Source: CBDDFV01 sp965227335 (GTDB lineage: Bacteria; Planctomycetota; Phycisphaerae; Phycisphaerales; SM1A02). Taken from it: 31,771 bases of DNA. Below are positions 31,571 through 31,771 of the stretch, in pieces; within the stretch, counting starts at the first letter, position 1; every line of letters begins with the position of its first letter. Location: positions 1 to 31,771 of the forward strand of contig CBDDFV010000004.1 of the NCBI GenBank assembly GCA_965227335.1, given 5' to 3'. The position numbers were made by a program, and so were the translations under genes. A model generated the notes under the pieces. The model ran no database searches. It was not told the origin of the DNA and was given only the letters and a program-made list of their open reading frames with translations.

Positions 31571-31771
31571 TCAACGCTTGGAGAACTGGAAGCGCTTGCG
31601 GGCCTTGGGCTGGCCGTACTTCTTGCGTTCCACTTCGCGGGCGTCGCGGGTGAGGTACCCGTTGTCGCGCAGGACCGGTTCGAGGTTGGCGTCGTAGTTC
31701 ATGATCGCGCGGCCGAGGCCGAGGATGATCGCGCCGGCCTGGCCGGTGTAGCCGCCGCCCATGGTGGACAC
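31571..31771 (-). CDS. rpsI: 30S ribosomal protein S9, C-terminal part
   Basis: This is the last 66 codons of the gene, and the 5' part lies beyond the right edge. S9 hallmarks are clear: GGGYTGQAGAIILGLGRAI, then LRDNGYLTRDAREVERKKYG and the basic end KARKRFQFSKR, whose last residues reach the ribosomal P-site tRNA. The first bases in the window are not a start codon. A textbook terminator follows, so it ends its operon (commonly rplM-rpsI). Confidence 0.96.
   Translation of the reverse strand: MSTMGGGYTGQAGAIILGLGRAIMNYDANLEPVLRDNGYLTRDAREVERKKYGQPKARKRFQFSKR

Overview
The window is GC-rich DNA, probably from a planctomycete of the class Phycisphaerae. This is inferred from gene content, not from a marker gene. 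The clues are secreted proteins ending in paired dockerin-like repeats (DLDGDG..G..DL..LL..WG, then a terminal Cys), a PEP-CTERM-like tail, a lone prepilin-type protein with an H-X9-DG-like C-terminus, a menaquinone gene of the futalosine route, and a kinase-ATPase-TPR giant protein.

Layout, left to right. (1) 1-5552, minus strand: a type II secretion operon gspE-F-G-H-I-J, with gspJ cut by the window edge and the last three genes overlapping or nearly touching. (2) 5767-9480: a secreted helical protein, an orphan CoA-transferase A subunit, tRNA-Thr and a conserved-looking unknown protein. (3) 9785-11632, plus strand: two exported proteins, one with a PEP-CTERM-like tail and one with HAF-type repeats and a dockerin-like tail. 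(4) 11759-16162, minus strand: a lipoprotein of A-B-A'-B' repeat design and a 990-residue Ser/Thr kinase-STAND ATPase-TPR protein. (5) 16345-18799: an ArsR repressor with an SRPBCC gene downstream, divergent from a second SRPBCC gene and a GNAT acetyltransferase; a perfect 9-bp inverted repeat covers the arsR start. (6) 18964-19255: tRNA-Tyr and tRNA-Pro with their own promoter and a strong terminator. (7) 19331-21608, minus strand: an unrecognised three-gene operon, two lipoproteins and a small helical cytosolic protein. (8) 21953-24399: a DinB-like protein, a small zinc-ribbon membrane protein, an AraC-GyrI regulator and an exported VOC protein. (9) 24400-24775: a non-coding stretch with a 100-nt imperfect inverted repeat. 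(10) 24776-28387: mqnA, a multi-HTH protein that looks like a heavily remodelled sigma factor, and an SPFH membrane protein. (11) 28503-31771, minus strand: two tandem paralogous dockerin-tailed exported proteins, a prepilin-like protein, a His/Cys-rich exported protein and the C-terminal part of rpsI.

The secretion operon and the several exported, tagged proteins suit a cell that sends many proteins across its envelope, but no direct partnership can be shown from sequence. Five of the six best promoter candidates, including both tRNA promoters, carry a -35 box beginning TTGC and the sixth has TTGACG, with 16-17 nt spacers, which suggests a lineage preference worth testing. The most interesting unknowns are the three-gene lipoprotein operon, the structured element before mqnA, the sigma-like multi-HTH protein and the kinase-STAND protein.
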